In this document: positions 40,941 to 50,807 of the stretch, piece by piece | Layout: each line of letters begins with the position of its first letter | Numbering within the stretch: position 1 is the first letter of the stretch | Assembly: GCA_902462065.1 (NCBI GenBank) | Contig: CABQAK010000002.1 | Location: forward strand, 1-64,000 | Source of the DNA: an uncultured Collinsella sp. | GTDB lineage: Bacteria > Actinomycetota > Coriobacteriia > Coriobacteriales > Coriobacteriaceae | Length of the DNA stretch: 64,000 bases | Direction of reading: 5' to 3' | Notes under the pieces: model-generated | The model's input: only the letters and a program-made list of their open reading frames with translations | Database searches by the model: none | Told to the model about the DNA's origin: nothing | Made by a program: the position numbers and the translations under genes

Positions 40941-41930
40941 TTAGCGCTGCGACTCTGCGGCGCGCACCTGCTCGATGACCCTTTCCATCGTGGCGTCGAT
41001 GCGGTCTTTTTTGAGCTCGCATTCCCAGATGGTTATGGGCGTCCAGCCCATTTGAGTGAGTGCAGCCACGGCAGCGCGGTCGCGCTCGACGTTGCGACGG
41101 AACTTTGCCTCCCAAAACTCAACATTGCGCTTTGGCTGGCTCGGATTGCACTTAGGGCAGCGATGCCAAAAGCAACCATTGACAAAGATGGCGATCTTGC
41201 GGCCGGGGAAGGCGATGTCGGGCTTGCCGGGAACCTTCCATTCCAAGCGATAGCCCGTAAGGCCCGCGGCGCGCAGGCGCTGGCGAACGAGCAGCTCGGG
41301 CTTGGTGTTGGCGCGCTTGTTGCCCTTCATGGACTTTTTGATGGCGGCGCGACGGCGCACCAGTTCACGCTCGTCGGCGGAAAGGTCCGAGGTATCGATG
41401 CCGTCGAGCAGACCTGGCTTGGGGCGTTTTTTGCTACGGCGCTTAGGTGCGCGCTTTGGTTTGGCGGCGGGGTGTTCGGTCGTGGCGGCCTCGGCGTCGT
41501 TGGCAGCGCCATTGGCCTCAAGCCGGTCTTCCTTCAACTCAATCAGAGCATCGATAAGCCCTTTGTCGGCGGGCATCCATTCCACCGTGGCAAGCGAGGT
41601 GCGCGGAATCCAGCGGATATCGAGCTGGCGGTCGTGCTTCTGGGGCTCATCGGATTCATCGGCGAGCGAGCAGTAGTAGCACTCCATGGAGAGATGGAAA
41701 TCGGGGTAGTCGTACTCAACGGTGTAGAAGTCACGCAGGTTGGTGACCTTCACCTGCAGCTCTTCCATGAGCTCGCGGCGCACGGCGTCTTCGGGCGTCT
41801 CGCCGCGCATGAGCTTGCCGCCTGGGAATTCCCAAAGTCCCTGCATGTCGCCGTAGCCGCGCTGCACGGCAAGCAGCTCGTCGGATCCTTCCTTGCGAAT
41901 GATCCCAGCGGCAACATGAACAGTTTTCAA
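40941..41930 (-). CDS. Nudix hydrolase fused to a Vsr-type endonuclease
   Basis: A protein of about 329 residues. Residues 1-130 are a MutT-like Nudix domain with box residues G38, E44, R52-E53 and E56-E57; the last box Gly is Gln. Such domains sanitise 8-oxo-dGTP or related nucleotides. A highly basic linker (about 165-185) leads to a Vsr-like very-short-patch mismatch endonuclease (about 205-329) with KRANTKPELLVRQRLRAAG, VPGKPDIAFPGRKIAIFVNG and CFWHRCPKCNP. I place the start at TTG 41930, preceded by AGAGGA; the frame upstream of it is not protein-like. Vsr normally partners a Dcm-type methylase, and none is here. Confidence 0.82.
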   Translation of the reverse strand: MKTVHVAAGIIRKEGSDELLAVQRGYGDMQGLWEFPGGKLMRGETPEDAVRRELMEELQVKVTNLRDFYTVEYDYPDFHLSMECYYCSLADESDEPQKHDRQLDIRWIPRTSLATVEWMPADKGLIDALIELKEDRLEANGAANDAEAATTEHPAAKPKRAPKRRSKKRPKPGLLDGIDTSDLSADERELVRRRAAIKKSMKGNKRANTKPELLVRQRLRAAGLTGYRLEWKVPGKPDIAFPGRKIAIFVNGCFWHRCPKCNPSQPKRNVEFWEAKFRRNVERDRAAVAALTQMGWTPITIWECELKKDRIDATMERVIEQVRAAESQR

Positions 41931-42078
41931 CAGGAGTCCTCTCTCAACATCAACAAGTGACAGGCTAGCTACCCGTACCTTACACAACGGTAAGGCAAGC
42001 GTAAGCCATATCGATGGTAGCCGACTCGTCTTCTTGCGACTATAGATGCCGTAGACTAATCGCAAGAAAGGACTCGGT

Positions 42079-42864
42079 ATGCAAACCACGCACATGGCGA
42101 CCCCGGTACTGGAGGTCGCGCATCTCGAAAAGGTATATGGAGCGCTGGGCAACGTGACCCGCGCGCTCAACGACGTCAGCTTTACCGTCAACCGCGGCGA
42201 ATTCGTTGGCATCATGGGCGCCTCGGGCTCGGGCAAGTCGACGTTGCTCAACTGCGTCTCGACCATCGATAGCGCCACAAGTGGCACGATCCGCATCAAC
42301 GGCCAGGACGTGACGCGCATGAAGCAGGCCAAGCTTTCGCAGTTTCGCCGCGAGGAGCTCGGCTTTATCTTCCAGGATTCCAACCTGCTCGATACGCTCA
42401 CGGCACGCGAGAACATAGCCCTGCCGCTCACCATCGCCCGTGTGAATTCGGCCGAAATCTCGACCCGCGTGCAGGACGTGGCCGCGCGTCTGTCCATCAG
42501 TCAGGTGCTCGACAAGTATCCCTACCAGATGTCCGGCGGTCAGCAGCAGCGCGTTGCCGCGGCTCGCGCGCTCGTCACCGACCCCACTATGATTATGGCC
42601 GACGAGCCCACCGGCGCCCTCGATTCCAAGAGCGCCCGTTTGCTGCTCGAGAGCCTGGAGGCTCTTAACCGCCGTCTACGCGCCACCGTGCTCATGGTCA
42701 CGCACGACAGCTTTGCCGCCAGCTACACGAGCCGTGTGCTGTTTATTCGCGACGGCAAGATCTTCACCGAGCTGCGCCGCGGCGACACCGATCGCCGAGA
42801 GTTCTTCGACCGCATTATGGAGGTCGTTGCCATGATGGGCGGTGAGGGCTCCGATGCTCTGTAA
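42079..42864 (+). CDS. ABC transporter ATP-binding protein, BceA type
   Basis: A 261-residue ATPase of the MacB/LolD/BceA group. Walker A is GASGSGKST, the Q-loop is in FIFQDSNLLDTLT, the signature is MSGGQQQRVAAARAL, Walker B is IMADEPTGALD and the H-loop is VMVTHDS. It pairs with the FtsX-type permease that follows, whose start overlaps its last codons. Such pairs sense or detoxify cell-wall-active peptides in Gram-positives. The usual two-component system is not adjacent. AAGGA lies six bases before the ATG. Confidence 0.92.
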   Translation: MQTTHMATPVLEVAHLEKVYGALGNVTRALNDVSFTVNRGEFVGIMGASGSGKSTLLNCVSTIDSATSGTIRINGQDVTRMKQAKLSQFRREELGFIFQDSNLLDTLTARENIALPLTIARVNSAEISTRVQDVAARLSISQVLDKYPYQMSGGQQQRVAAARALVTDPTMIMADEPTGALDSKSARLLLESLEALNRRLRATVLMVTHDSFAASYTSRVLFIRDGKIFTELRRGDTDRREFFDRIMEVVAMMGGEGSDAL

Positions 42865-45055
42865 ACTCGCTTGGGGTAACGTCCGCCGCGCCGGCCGCGA
42901 CTACCTCGTCTACCTTTTGACGCTCACCCTGGGTGTCACGGTCTTCTATGCCTTCAATACCGTCTCGATGCAGGTCGACATTGCCGGAATCGATGAAGAG
43001 GGCTTGGCGCAGGTTATGGGCAGCATTCTCGGCGACCTGACGTACTTTTTGGCCGGTGTCATGGCCTTTTTGATGGTGTATGCCAATAACTTCATCATGA
43101 AACGCCGCAAGAAGGAGTTTGGCCTGTATCAGGTGCTCGGCATGGGGCGCGGACGCGTCGCCACGATCATGGCGCTCGAGACGGTGATTGTCTCGGTCGT
43201 GGCCTTTGTCGCCGGCATTGTGCTGGGTGTGGGACTCTCCCAGCTCATGACGTTCTTTACGGCCTCGCTTTTTAAGACACAGATCGCCAATTTCCACTTC
43301 TTTTTCTCGGTGCATGCGTTCAATCTGACCCTTGCCTGCATGCTCGTAATGTTTGTGCTTACGCTACTGCTGAACCTTCGCGCCGTGCGTCGTACCAAAC
43401 TCATCGAGCTTATGGGTGCCGAGCGTCGCAACGAGAGCATCAAGACGCGCAACCCCTGGATTGCGATTGCCATCTTTGCCGTGGGCGTGGTGCTTGTGGG
43501 TGTGGCCTATTACCGTCTGCTACGTGATGGGTTCCCGCTAACCGCGACGGACAGCAAGCTGCAAGAGGCCATGAACCAGTTTGGCATTACGACCGCTATG
43601 GTTACCGTGGGCACCTTTGCCCTGTTCTGGGGACTCTCGGGCATGCTCATCAAGCTGCTGCAGAGCCTGCGCGGCGTGTATTGGCGCGGCCTCAACATGT
43701 TTACCGTGCGCCAGCTTGCGGCCAAGGTCAACACGGTGTGCTTTTCGATGGGCGTCATCGCGATGCTCCTGTTTTTGGCCATCACCTCGGTGACGTGCGG
43801 TATGTCAATTGCCAACGTGATGAATGAAAACCTGGAGCGCTATAACCCTGTTGACGTGTCTCAGACGTATGTCTATTACACGCCCGATACGCTCGACTAC
43901 TACAAAGGGTATGTCAATCCGTCTGAGGCCGATCGCATGGTGTTGGCCGATACAACGGTCGATTTGTACCCTGCATGGCACGGCAAGGGCAAGTCGGCGG
44001 ACAACAACGACGAGACCGGCAAGAAGGTCGATATCGCCGATGTTGCCGGTGAGCATGTGCAGATCGATTCGTATCTGAGCTACCCGCTTGGCGGCTCGGA
44101 TCCTTCGGTGACCCCAAGTGAGATGTGCAAGATCATGGGCGAAAAGCTTCCCAAGGCGTTCGGGGGTAGCAATGCCGATACGATGGGTCTGTTTGTGACG
44201 CCGGCGAGCCAGTACAACAAACTGCGTCAGATGATGGGCGAGGAGCCGGTGCACATCGGTCACGACCAGTATCTGCTCACATGTGATATGGGCGGCGAGC
44301 TGGTCGACCTGTACACCAAGTATATGGCTGGCGGCCATGCCCTTACCTTGGGCGGGCATACGCTCAAGCCCGCAACCGATAAGTCGGACGAAGATACGGC
44401 GGCCATCGCCAACTCGGCGATGGGCAGTAATCCGGGTACCGTCGTCGTTGCCGACGAACTGTTGTCCCAGCTTAAGCTGCAGCCGTATTCCAGTAGCCTG
44501 CTCGTTAACTACAAACAGGGGATGGATACGACCGAGGCAGACGAGAGCATTAAATACACTCTGCTCGACAATCTGCTCGTGGACGGCAAGGAGCCGGGGT
44601 CGTGGGGAATCTTCATCACACGCTCCGAGATGTACACGCAAGCAGCGCAAATGAACGGTCTTATTAGCTACCTAGCCATCTACATCGGCTTTGTATTGGT
44701 CGTTGCATGCGCGGCGATTCTGTCGATCCAGCAACTCTCCAACGTGGCCGACGGCAGCCGCAGCTATCGTGTGCTGGCACAGATTGGCTGCGACGACCGC
44801 CAGATTCGTCATTCGGTGATGGCGCAGCAAGCGGTATTCTTCCTGTTCCCGCTGGCAGTGGGCCTGGTGCACTCCTTTGTGGCACTTAAGGTGATTATCG
44901 AGCTGGTGAGCATTTTCGGAAATATGAGCATCGGCGGCACGGTGGGCCTCACCTGTGCAATCTTCCTGGCAGCCTACGGCGGCTACTTCCTGGTGACCTA
45001 CCTCATGAGCACCGGCATGGTGCGAGCCGCCATCGCCACCCGCTACAGCGAGTAA
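42854..45055 (+). CDS. ABC transporter permease, BceB type
   Basis: A 733-residue FtsX-family permease with about ten membrane segments. A large extracytoplasmic domain (about residues 325-600) lies between the seventh and eighth segments, the hallmark of BceB-type peptide-sensing permeases. The ATG at 42854 (begins MLCKLAWGNVRRAGRDY) overlaps the end of the ATPase gene by 11 bases, so translation is coupled. Substrate is unknown; bacitracin-like antibiotics or lantibiotics would fit the family. A composite palindrome follows the stop. Confidence 0.9.
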   Translation: MLCKLAWGNVRRAGRDYLVYLLTLTLGVTVFYAFNTVSMQVDIAGIDEEGLAQVMGSILGDLTYFLAGVMAFLMVYANNFIMKRRKKEFGLYQVLGMGRGRVATIMALETVIVSVVAFVAGIVLGVGLSQLMTFFTASLFKTQIANFHFFFSVHAFNLTLACMLVMFVLTLLLNLRAVRRTKLIELMGAERRNESIKTRNPWIAIAIFAVGVVLVGVAYYRLLRDGFPLTATDSKLQEAMNQFGITTAMVTVGTFALFWGLSGMLIKLLQSLRGVYWRGLNMFTVRQLAAKVNTVCFSMGVIAMLLFLAITSVTCGMSIANVMNENLERYNPVDVSQTYVYYTPDTLDYYKGYVNPSEADRMVLADTTVDLYPAWHGKGKSADNNDETGKKVDIADVAGEHVQIDSYLSYPLGGSDPSVTPSEMCKIMGEKLPKAFGGSNADTMGLFVTPASQYNKLRQMMGEEPVHIGHDQYLLTCDMGGELVDLYTKYMAGGHALTLGGHTLKPATDKSDEDTAAIANSAMGSNPGTVVVADELLSQLKLQPYSSSLLVNYKQGMDTTEADESIKYTLLDNLLVDGKEPGSWGIFITRSEMYTQAAQMNGLISYLAIYIGFVLVVACAAILSIQQLSNVADGSRSYRVLAQIGCDDRQIRHSVMAQQAVFFLFPLAVGLVHSFVALKVIIELVSIFGNMSIGGTVGLTCAIFLAAYGGYFLVTYLMSTGMVRAAIATRYSE

Positions 45056-45104
45056 CCTGCCTAGCGAAAAGTAAAATCACCACAGGTTGAGCATAAGTCA
45101 GCGA

Positions 45105-45290
45105 AAGCGCCCCTAGGTGAGCAAGGTGACGTGAAAGAGGAGGGAAGCGTACTTCGGTACGCGACCGACGATTGAACGTCAGATTGCCGCTTAGGGGCGT
45201 TTGCAGCGTCGGCCGGTCCGCCGTTCGTTAGAACGGCGGAACCAAAGGCGCAGTGTCGAGCCGTTACGCGGTTTGGTAAAACCGCGCAAC
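45105..45290. repeat. Composite nested palindrome between bceB-like and LuxR genes (locus L3)
   Basis: Read on the minus strand: hairpin TTGCGCGGTTTTACC... (45263-45290), a second hairpin TCCGCCGTTC/GAACGGCGGA (45217-45240), GCCGACGCTGC, then a palindrome with outer arms 45184-45202 and 45105-45124. It has the conserved inner CAATCTGACGTTCAA and TTTCACGTCACCTTG and the core GCGTACCGAAGTACGC. Confidence 0.7.
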
Positions 45291-45291
45291 T

Positions 45292-46245
45292 TCATCCTTT
45301 CCAGAAGTGGAGGATGAGCGTGGTGCGGTTTTGCTGTTCGGTTTTGACCAGGATGTTGTGGATGTGGGTCTTGACGGTGCCCACAGCAAGGAAGAGCTCG
45401 TCAGCAATCTCTTGGTTCGACTTGCCCAGCACAACCAGACGCAAAACCTCGGCCTCGCGGTTGGAGAGCCTGTAGGCATTGCGATAGAAGGGCATTTGCT
45501 CTTCGATGTGCCGATCAAGATCGCTGACGTTCTTTTCCTCGGGCGCCTCCTGCATGCGGATTGAAAGCACGTGGTAGGCGTAGATGATCAGCAGAATCGC
45601 AAAGTAGCACGCAAAGAGGTTCTCGCTAAAGTTGCGCTCGGATAGATAAAGCTGCAGCCAAGAGGGTGCCAGACTCATGGGGATGACAAGGATGTTGTAG
45701 AAATCCTCGGCAACGATGCAACCGACCAGAATAGCGCCGATAATCAGGTGCTTTCGCTGGTTGTTAACGCGTGCCTTTAGCTCAACCTCTGTACTCTTAT
45801 GAGCCGTCCAGAAGATATACAGTCCCACAAAGACGAGGAATACCTGACGCATCGTGTAGTAGATCCACTGACGCATGGGGCCGGAGGGGACTGCGACGAT
45901 AATCAGCGACTCGCACAGCAAAAACGTTAGGACAGGGATGGCGAACAACTTCTTAGAATGCTTATCGAGCAAGTCCATGGCAATCAGCCAAATAAAAGCT
46001 TGTGAAGCGGTCGCTACAAGGGTCCGCAACACAGGCATAGTAATTGAGTAATAGTCGCTGGCCGGAAAACTCTCGTTTTGCAACGTGTATTCAAAAAAGA
46101 AGATCTCGGTCATCTCGATGGCGTAGCAAATAAAAACGCCACTGCCATAGATAAAGAAGCGTCGACGGGACGAGGCATAGGCGGCAAGCGAAAGCACTGC
46201 CGTCACGATACAGATTACGAGTATCGCTTGGGTATAGAAGAACAT
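45292..46245 (-). CDS. Membrane-anchored LuxR-type regulator 1
   Basis: A 317-residue protein with about seven hydrophobic segments in residues 1-230 and a C-terminal LuxR-type helix-turn-helix (about 255-315: YRLSNREAEVLRLVVLGKSN, IADELFLAVGTVKTHIHNIL). This combination suggests a membrane sensor that binds DNA directly. It diverges from ptcA at 46587 and shares a 341-bp promoter region with it, so it may control the agmatine/putrescine genes. A second protein of the same build is at 53179. The signal is unknown. Confidence 0.85.
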   Translation of the reverse strand: MFFYTQAILVICIVTAVLSLAAYASSRRRFFIYGSGVFICYAIEMTEIFFFEYTLQNESFPASDYYSITMPVLRTLVATASQAFIWLIAMDLLDKHSKKLFAIPVLTFLLCESLIIVAVPSGPMRQWIYYTMRQVFLVFVGLYIFWTAHKSTEVELKARVNNQRKHLIIGAILVGCIVAEDFYNILVIPMSLAPSWLQLYLSERNFSENLFACYFAILLIIYAYHVLSIRMQEAPEEKNVSDLDRHIEEQMPFYRNAYRLSNREAEVLRLVVLGKSNQEIADELFLAVGTVKTHIHNILVKTEQQNRTTLILHFWKG

Positions 46246-46373
46246 GAGCGTGTCTATCTGTCACCGTCCTGTCTCATTTGTCTCTTATGGAGCCCGCTAT
46301 ATCTCCCGGGGTATATATGTCTCAGCCGGTCGTTCCATTGCGGATTAGACACCAAGATACAGCATAGCCGTAT

Positions 46374-46463
46374 ACCGTTCGCGGTTCCAGACGGTAAACC
46401 CTCTGTAAACTCTTGACCTGCGGGTTTATATTGGATTAGAGAGGGTGTAACTCCATGAACGGT
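46374..46463. promoter_or_regulatory. ptcA/LuxR-1 divergent control region
   Basis: The 341-bp gap (46246-46586) holds ACCGTTCGCG (46374-46383) and ATGAACGGT (46455-46463), both related to the TGAACGGT motif of the sugar genes. TTGACC at 46413 is a possible -35 box, but no well-spaced -10 box could be fixed. Confidence 0.35.
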
Positions 46464-46586
46464 CTTTAATCCCGAATAAACTAGGTAAAAATTGCATACG
46501 GGTGAATGATGGTATTGTCAACACGAGGCGTGATGTTCGAGCGCCTCATAGTAATAGTCGGCAAGACCGGCGGAAAGGAAATCGAC

Positions 46587-47660
46587 ATGGCACTGCCTAA
46601 GGATTTCATCGACACCAACGAGTTCACCAAAGAGCAGATTCTGGCTATCGAGGATCTTGGCTTGGCAATGAAGAAGGCCATCAAGGTTGACGGTTATTAT
46701 CCGCACCTGCTCCGCAACAAGAGCCTTGGCATGATCTTCCAGCAGGTCTCCACCCGCACTCGTCTTTCCTTCGAGACCGCTATGACCGACCTCGGCGGCC
46801 ATGCTCAGTTCTATGGCCCTGGCACCATCCAGCTCGGCGGTCACGAGTCCCTGGGCGACACCGCTCGCGTCATGGGCTCGCTGCTTGACATCATGATGGT
46901 TCGCGTTGACCGTCACAAGGACGTCGTCGGCCTCGCCGAGGGCTCTGCTGTGCCCGTCATCAACGGCATGTCCGAGTTCAACCATCCCACGCAGGAGATG
47001 GGCGACCTCATGACCATGCTCGAGAACCTCCCCGAGGGCAAGAAGATCGAGGACTGCACCCTGGCCTTCATCGGCGATGCCACCCAGGTCTGCGTCTCCC
47101 TCATGTTCATCGCCTCCAAGGTCGGCATGAAGTTTGTCCAGTTTGGACCTAAGGGCCACCAGATCCCCGACGGCGGCCTGCACGTTGGCACCGTCGAGGA
47201 GCGCGCCGAGTTCGGCAAGCAGATGATGGCCATCGCCGAGGAGAACTGCAAGGTCTCCGGCGGCTCGGTTGTCATCTCCGACGACATCGAGTGCATCAAG
47301 GGTGCCGACTTCGTCTACACCGACGTGTGGTATGGCCTGTACGACGAGGAGGTCTCGGGCGAGAACTACATGGACGTGTTCTATCCCAAGTATCAGGTCA
47401 CCATGGACATGATGAACTTCGCCGGCCCCAACTCCAAGTTCATGCACTGCCTGCCGGCCACCCGCAACGAGGAAGTCGTCGACGAGGTCATGGACGATCC
47501 CGAGCGCTCCCTGTGCTGGGTCGAGGCCGAGAACCGCAAGCACTCCATCCGTGCTCTCCTTGCCGCCCTGGGCAAGCGCACTCCGCTCAACGACGAGGGT
47601 GTCGAGTACTCCGCCAAGGCTGAGCTCCACGCCGCTCTCGAGGCTCTCGAGCAGCTCTAA
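46587..47660 (+). CDS. ptcA: Putrescine carbamoyltransferase
   Basis: Converts N-carbamoylputrescine and phosphate to putrescine and carbamoyl phosphate in the agmatine deiminase pathway. The 357-residue protein has the carbamoyl-phosphate motif STRTRLSFE, the PTC-typical [17 protein letters not shown], and HCLPATR where ornithine carbamoyltransferases have HCLPAF. The ATG at 46587 (AAGGA eight bases upstream) matches PTC N termini. It leads the cluster ptcA-aguD-aguA. Carbamate kinase, which would make ATP from the product, is not in the window. Confidence 0.93.
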   Translation: MALPKDFIDTNEFTKEQILAIEDLGLAMKKAIKVDGYYPHLLRNKSLGMIFQQVSTRTRLSFETAMTDLGGHAQFYGPGTIQLGGHESLGDTARVMGSLLDIMMVRVDRHKDVVGLAEGSAVPVINGMSEFNHPTQEMGDLMTMLENLPEGKKIEDCTLAFIGDATQVCVSLMFIASKVGMKFVQFGPKGHQIPDGGLHVGTVEERAEFGKQMMAIAEENCKVSGGSVVISDDIECIKGADFVYTDVWYGLYDEEVSGENYMDVFYPKYQVTMDMMNFAGPNSKFMHCLPATRNEEVVDEVMDDPERSLCWVEAENRKHSIRALLAALGKRTPLNDEGVEYSAKAELHAALEALEQL

Positions 47661-47793
47661 GCCTCAGGGCTTCTAAAAGCACGTTTGCGGGCGGCGGATG
47701 CTCGTCTCCTGTCGCCCGCTCACCGAGGCCCAAGCAATTGCCTTAATACCTTAGGGCCTCGGATCTGTCCAAGACTGAGCGAAGGAGCTCATC

Positions 47794-49233
47794 ATGAGTG
47801 ACGGAAAGAAAAAGCTTTCCTTCCTGACGGTCATTTCGACCATCATCTGCGTCGTCTTCGTTTGCGAGGCCGCCGCTCCTGCTGCCGCCATCGGCAACCA
47901 GCAGTTCTTCTGGTGGATCTTCCTGATCCTGACCTTCCTGCTCCCTTACGGCATGGTCGTCGCCGAGCTCGGCACCACCTATGACGGCGAGGGCGGCATT
48001 TACGACTGGGTGCGCGATGGCCTGGGCGACAAGTGGGGCGCCCGCATTTCGTACTACTACTGGGTCAACTACCCGCTGTGGATCGCCTCGCTGGCAACCA
48101 TGTTCCCCGACATCCTGGGCATGGTCTTCGGCGTCGAGTTCAACCTGATCGCCAAGATGGGCATCGAGCTCGCCTTCGTGTGGATCGTCTACCTCATGGG
48201 TCGCTCCAAGGCCGCCGACTCCGAGTGGGTCCTCAACGGTGGCGCCATCATCAAGGTCGCCGTTGCCGTTATCGTCGGCGCCCTGGGCATCTGGTTTGCC
48301 ATGGAGAACGGTTTTGCGAACGACATGTCCGCCGCCACCTTCCTGCCCGAGCTCACCAACACCAACGCTCTGGGCTACCTGTCCATCATCATCTTCAACT
48401 TCATGGGCTTCGAGGTTATCTGCACCATGACCGATGACATGGCCGATCCCGCTCGCGATATTCCCAAGGCTATCATTGTCGGTGGCGTGGCTATTGCCGT
48501 CATCTACCTGTTCGCTGGATTTGGCATCGGCGCCGCCGTGCCGGCCGATTCCATCGACCCCGACTACGGCATGATCGTCGCAGTCCAGACCATGGTGGGC
48601 GACTCCATGCTCTTCAAGGTCATCTGCATCGCCTTCCTGATCACCCTGTTCGCCAACATGGCCGCCTGGTCCTTCGGCGTCAACTCCGTCGCCCGCTACG
48701 CCGCCGAGCACGGCAACATGCCCAAGGTCTTCGCCTCGATGATCTCGGACGACGACATGCCCAACGGCGCCAACCTGGTCAACGCCGTCGTCGCCTCCCT
48801 GGTGCTGTGCCTGCAGCTCGTTCCCATCGACGCCATCTCCAACGGTGTCTTCTGGATGCTCTTCGGCACCTCCGTCGTCTTCCTGCTGCTCACCTACATC
48901 CCGATGTTCCCGGCGTTCCTCAACCTTCGCAAGAACGACCCGAACCGCGAGCGCATCTTCACGTTCCCGTTCAAGGGCGCGATGATGAAGGTCATGCTGG
49001 CCATCCCCTGCATCGAGCTGGTCCTGGCCATCGTCGCGACGCTGGTGCCGTTCTCCGCCGCCGAAATCGGCGACAAGGTCCCGATGATCGTCATCTTCAT
49101 CGTGCTCGTGCTCATCGGCGAGGTCGTCCGCGTCGTCAGCGCCAAGGGCCGCAAGGAAGAGTACAAGGGCCTGACCCCCGAGCTGGCTGCCCAGCGTCTG
49201 GCTGAGGAGGCAGCCGAGGCCGAGGAGAACTAG
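47794..49233 (+). CDS. aguD: APC-family transporter, agmatine/putrescine antiporter candidate
   Basis: A 479-residue amino acid/polyamine permease of the APC superfamily with about 12 membrane segments. It has the glutamate/agmatine-exchanger-like VCEAAAPAAAIGNQQFFWW near the N terminus, NFMGFEVICTM around segment 6, and a charged C-terminal tail. Lying between ptcA and aguA, it would import agmatine in exchange for putrescine. GAAGGAG lies about eight bases upstream of the ATG. A frameshifted paralogue is at 51408. Confidence 0.88.
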   Translation: MSDGKKKLSFLTVISTIICVVFVCEAAAPAAAIGNQQFFWWIFLILTFLLPYGMVVAELGTTYDGEGGIYDWVRDGLGDKWGARISYYYWVNYPLWIASLATMFPDILGMVFGVEFNLIAKMGIELAFVWIVYLMGRSKAADSEWVLNGGAIIKVAVAVIVGALGIWFAMENGFANDMSAATFLPELTNTNALGYLSIIIFNFMGFEVICTMTDDMADPARDIPKAIIVGGVAIAVIYLFAGFGIGAAVPADSIDPDYGMIVAVQTMVGDSMLFKVICIAFLITLFANMAAWSFGVNSVARYAAEHGNMPKVFASMISDDDMPNGANLVNAVVASLVLCLQLVPIDAISNGVFWMLFGTSVVFLLLTYIPMFPAFLNLRKNDPNRERIFTFPFKGAMMKVMLAIPCIELVLAIVATLVPFSAAEIGDKVPMIVIFIVLVLIGEVVRVVSAKGRKEEYKGLTPELAAQRLAEEAAEAEEN

Positions 49234-49600
49234 AGCGCCCGGTTCTGGGGCTCCGACCCTCCTCGCGTACCAACGTGCGCTTCGTCGGGCTTGTCGCTCC
49301 CGACTCCGGGCACTCCGGCCTCTTCGGAGGCGTGCCCAAGCGACAGGTTTGCTAACCATTCCCTGGGGTGGGTGTGAGCTATTGCTCCGGTAACCACCGC
49401 CCACCCCAACCTCTCTTCCGTATCCTTCGTGCGTTTTGTCTCCGCGCACCAGGTTACGTCGTCGCTTGCCGGTGCGACTCCGTGAAAACCGGCGCCGGGC
49501 GCCCCGACCTTTGCCGGGGAACGGGCGCCTACCATCTCTTGGTTTTAGGCTGCGGGTAACCCGCCCGCGGCAAACGATCGTTCGATTTGGAGGAAATCTT

Positions 49601-50806
49601 ATGCGTACGATCACCGAGTCCGAGTCCACCCCCAAGGCCGACGGCTTCTTCATGCCCGCCGAGTTCGCCCCGCAGGATCGCGTGTGGATGGGCTGGCCCC
49701 ACCGCACCGACACCTGGGCCCACGGTGCCAAGCCTGCTCAGAAGCAGTATGCCGCCATCGCCCGCGCCATCTCCGAGTTCACCCCGGTCTATATGTGCGC
49801 CAACCAGGTCGACTATGCCAACTGCAAGGCCGTCTTCGAGAACGACGAGAACGTCACCGTCATCGAGATGACCACCGACGACGCCTGGTTCCGCGACACC
49901 GCCGCCACCTACGTCATCAACGGCAAGGGCGAGAAGCGCGCCAACCACTGGCACTTCAACGCCTACGGCGGCCTCGTCGACGGCCTCTATTTCCCGTGGG
50001 ACAAGGACGAGCAGATCGCCCTTAAGATGGCTGAGCTCTCCGGCTGCCGTCGCTATCGTCCCGATGACATGATCCTCGAGGGCGGCTCCATCACCGTCGA
50101 CGGCGAGGGCACCCTCGTCGTTACCGACCAGTGCCTGCTTTCCCCGGGCCGCACCTGCTCTGCGGTTCTGGAGGAGGAAGAGGATCCCGAGTCCATCTGG
50201 CCCAAGTACCACAAGAAGTTCGAGCCCTGGAGCGAGGAGCTTCGCGAGTACATGAACGAGCACCTCAAGGATTACCTGGGTGTCGAGAAGGTCATCTGGG
50301 TCAAGGAGGGCATCGATCCCGAGGAGACCAACGGTCACATCGACGACGTCGCCACGTTCATCGCCCCGGGCGTCATGGCCTGCATCTGGACCGACGACCC
50401 CGAGTACCCGTTCTATGATCAGTGCCACGCTGCCTACGAGACCCTCTCCAACGCCGTTGACGCCAAGGGCCGCAAGCTGAAGGTCTACAAGCTCTGCATG
50501 CCCGTGAACCCGCTGTTCATGGACCAGGCTTCCTGCGACACCATCGACGCCGACGAGAACGCCGAGCCGCGCGTTCCCGACGAGCCGCTGATCGCTTCCT
50601 ACATGAACTACCTGGTCACCAACCACGGCGTTATCGTCCCGCAGTACGGCGACGAGAACGACCAGCTGGCCGTCGACACGCTCCAGAAGATCTATGACGA
50701 GGTCTGGGGCGAGGGCGTCTACAAGTGCGTTGGCGTTCAGTCCGAGCAGGTCGTCTTCGGCGGCGGCAACATCCACTGCATCACGCAGCAGGAGCCCTCG
50801 GCGTAA
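49601..50806 (+). CDS. aguA: Agmatine deiminase 1
   Basis: Hydrolyses agmatine to N-carbamoylputrescine and ammonia. A 401-residue guanidino-group-modifying enzyme: WMGWPHRTDTW, DAWFRDTA, HFNAYGG, the catalytic His in NGHIDDVATF, and the catalytic Cys393 in GGGNIHCITQQ. It carries an insertion of about 24 residues (after QCLLSPGR) compared with the second copy at 58576. The ATG at 49601 has GGAGG about eight bases upstream. The 367-bp leader (49234-49600) is GC-rich, with several hairpins, for example CCGGT/ACCGG near 49470 and a GGCGCC-flanked stem at about 49500-49530. Confidence 0.93.
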   Translation: MRTITESESTPKADGFFMPAEFAPQDRVWMGWPHRTDTWAHGAKPAQKQYAAIARAISEFTPVYMCANQVDYANCKAVFENDENVTVIEMTTDDAWFRDTAATYVINGKGEKRANHWHFNAYGGLVDGLYFPWDKDEQIALKMAELSGCRRYRPDDMILEGGSITVDGEGTLVVTDQCLLSPGRTCSAVLEEEEDPESIWPKYHKKFEPWSEELREYMNEHLKDYLGVEKVIWVKEGIDPEETNGHIDDVATFIAPGVMACIWTDDPEYPFYDQCHAAYETLSNAVDAKGRKLKVYKLCMPVNPLFMDQASCDTIDADENAEPRVPDEPLIASYMNYLVTNHGVIVPQYGDENDQLAVDTLQKIYDEVWGEGVYKCVGVQSEQVVFGGGNIHCITQQEPSA

Positions 50807-50807
50807 C

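Noticed and set aside
41931..42497. N-terminal extension of the Nudix-Vsr frame by about 190 codons
   Set aside because: It runs antisense through the BceA gene, is Ser/Arg-rich and not Nudix-like; the TTG at 41930 has a ribosome-binding site.
49437..49555. A known riboswitch class in the aguA leader
   Set aside because: The leader is GC-rich and can form hairpins, but I could not match it to the conserved core of any riboswitch I know (including guanidine classes), so it is left as a structured leader only.
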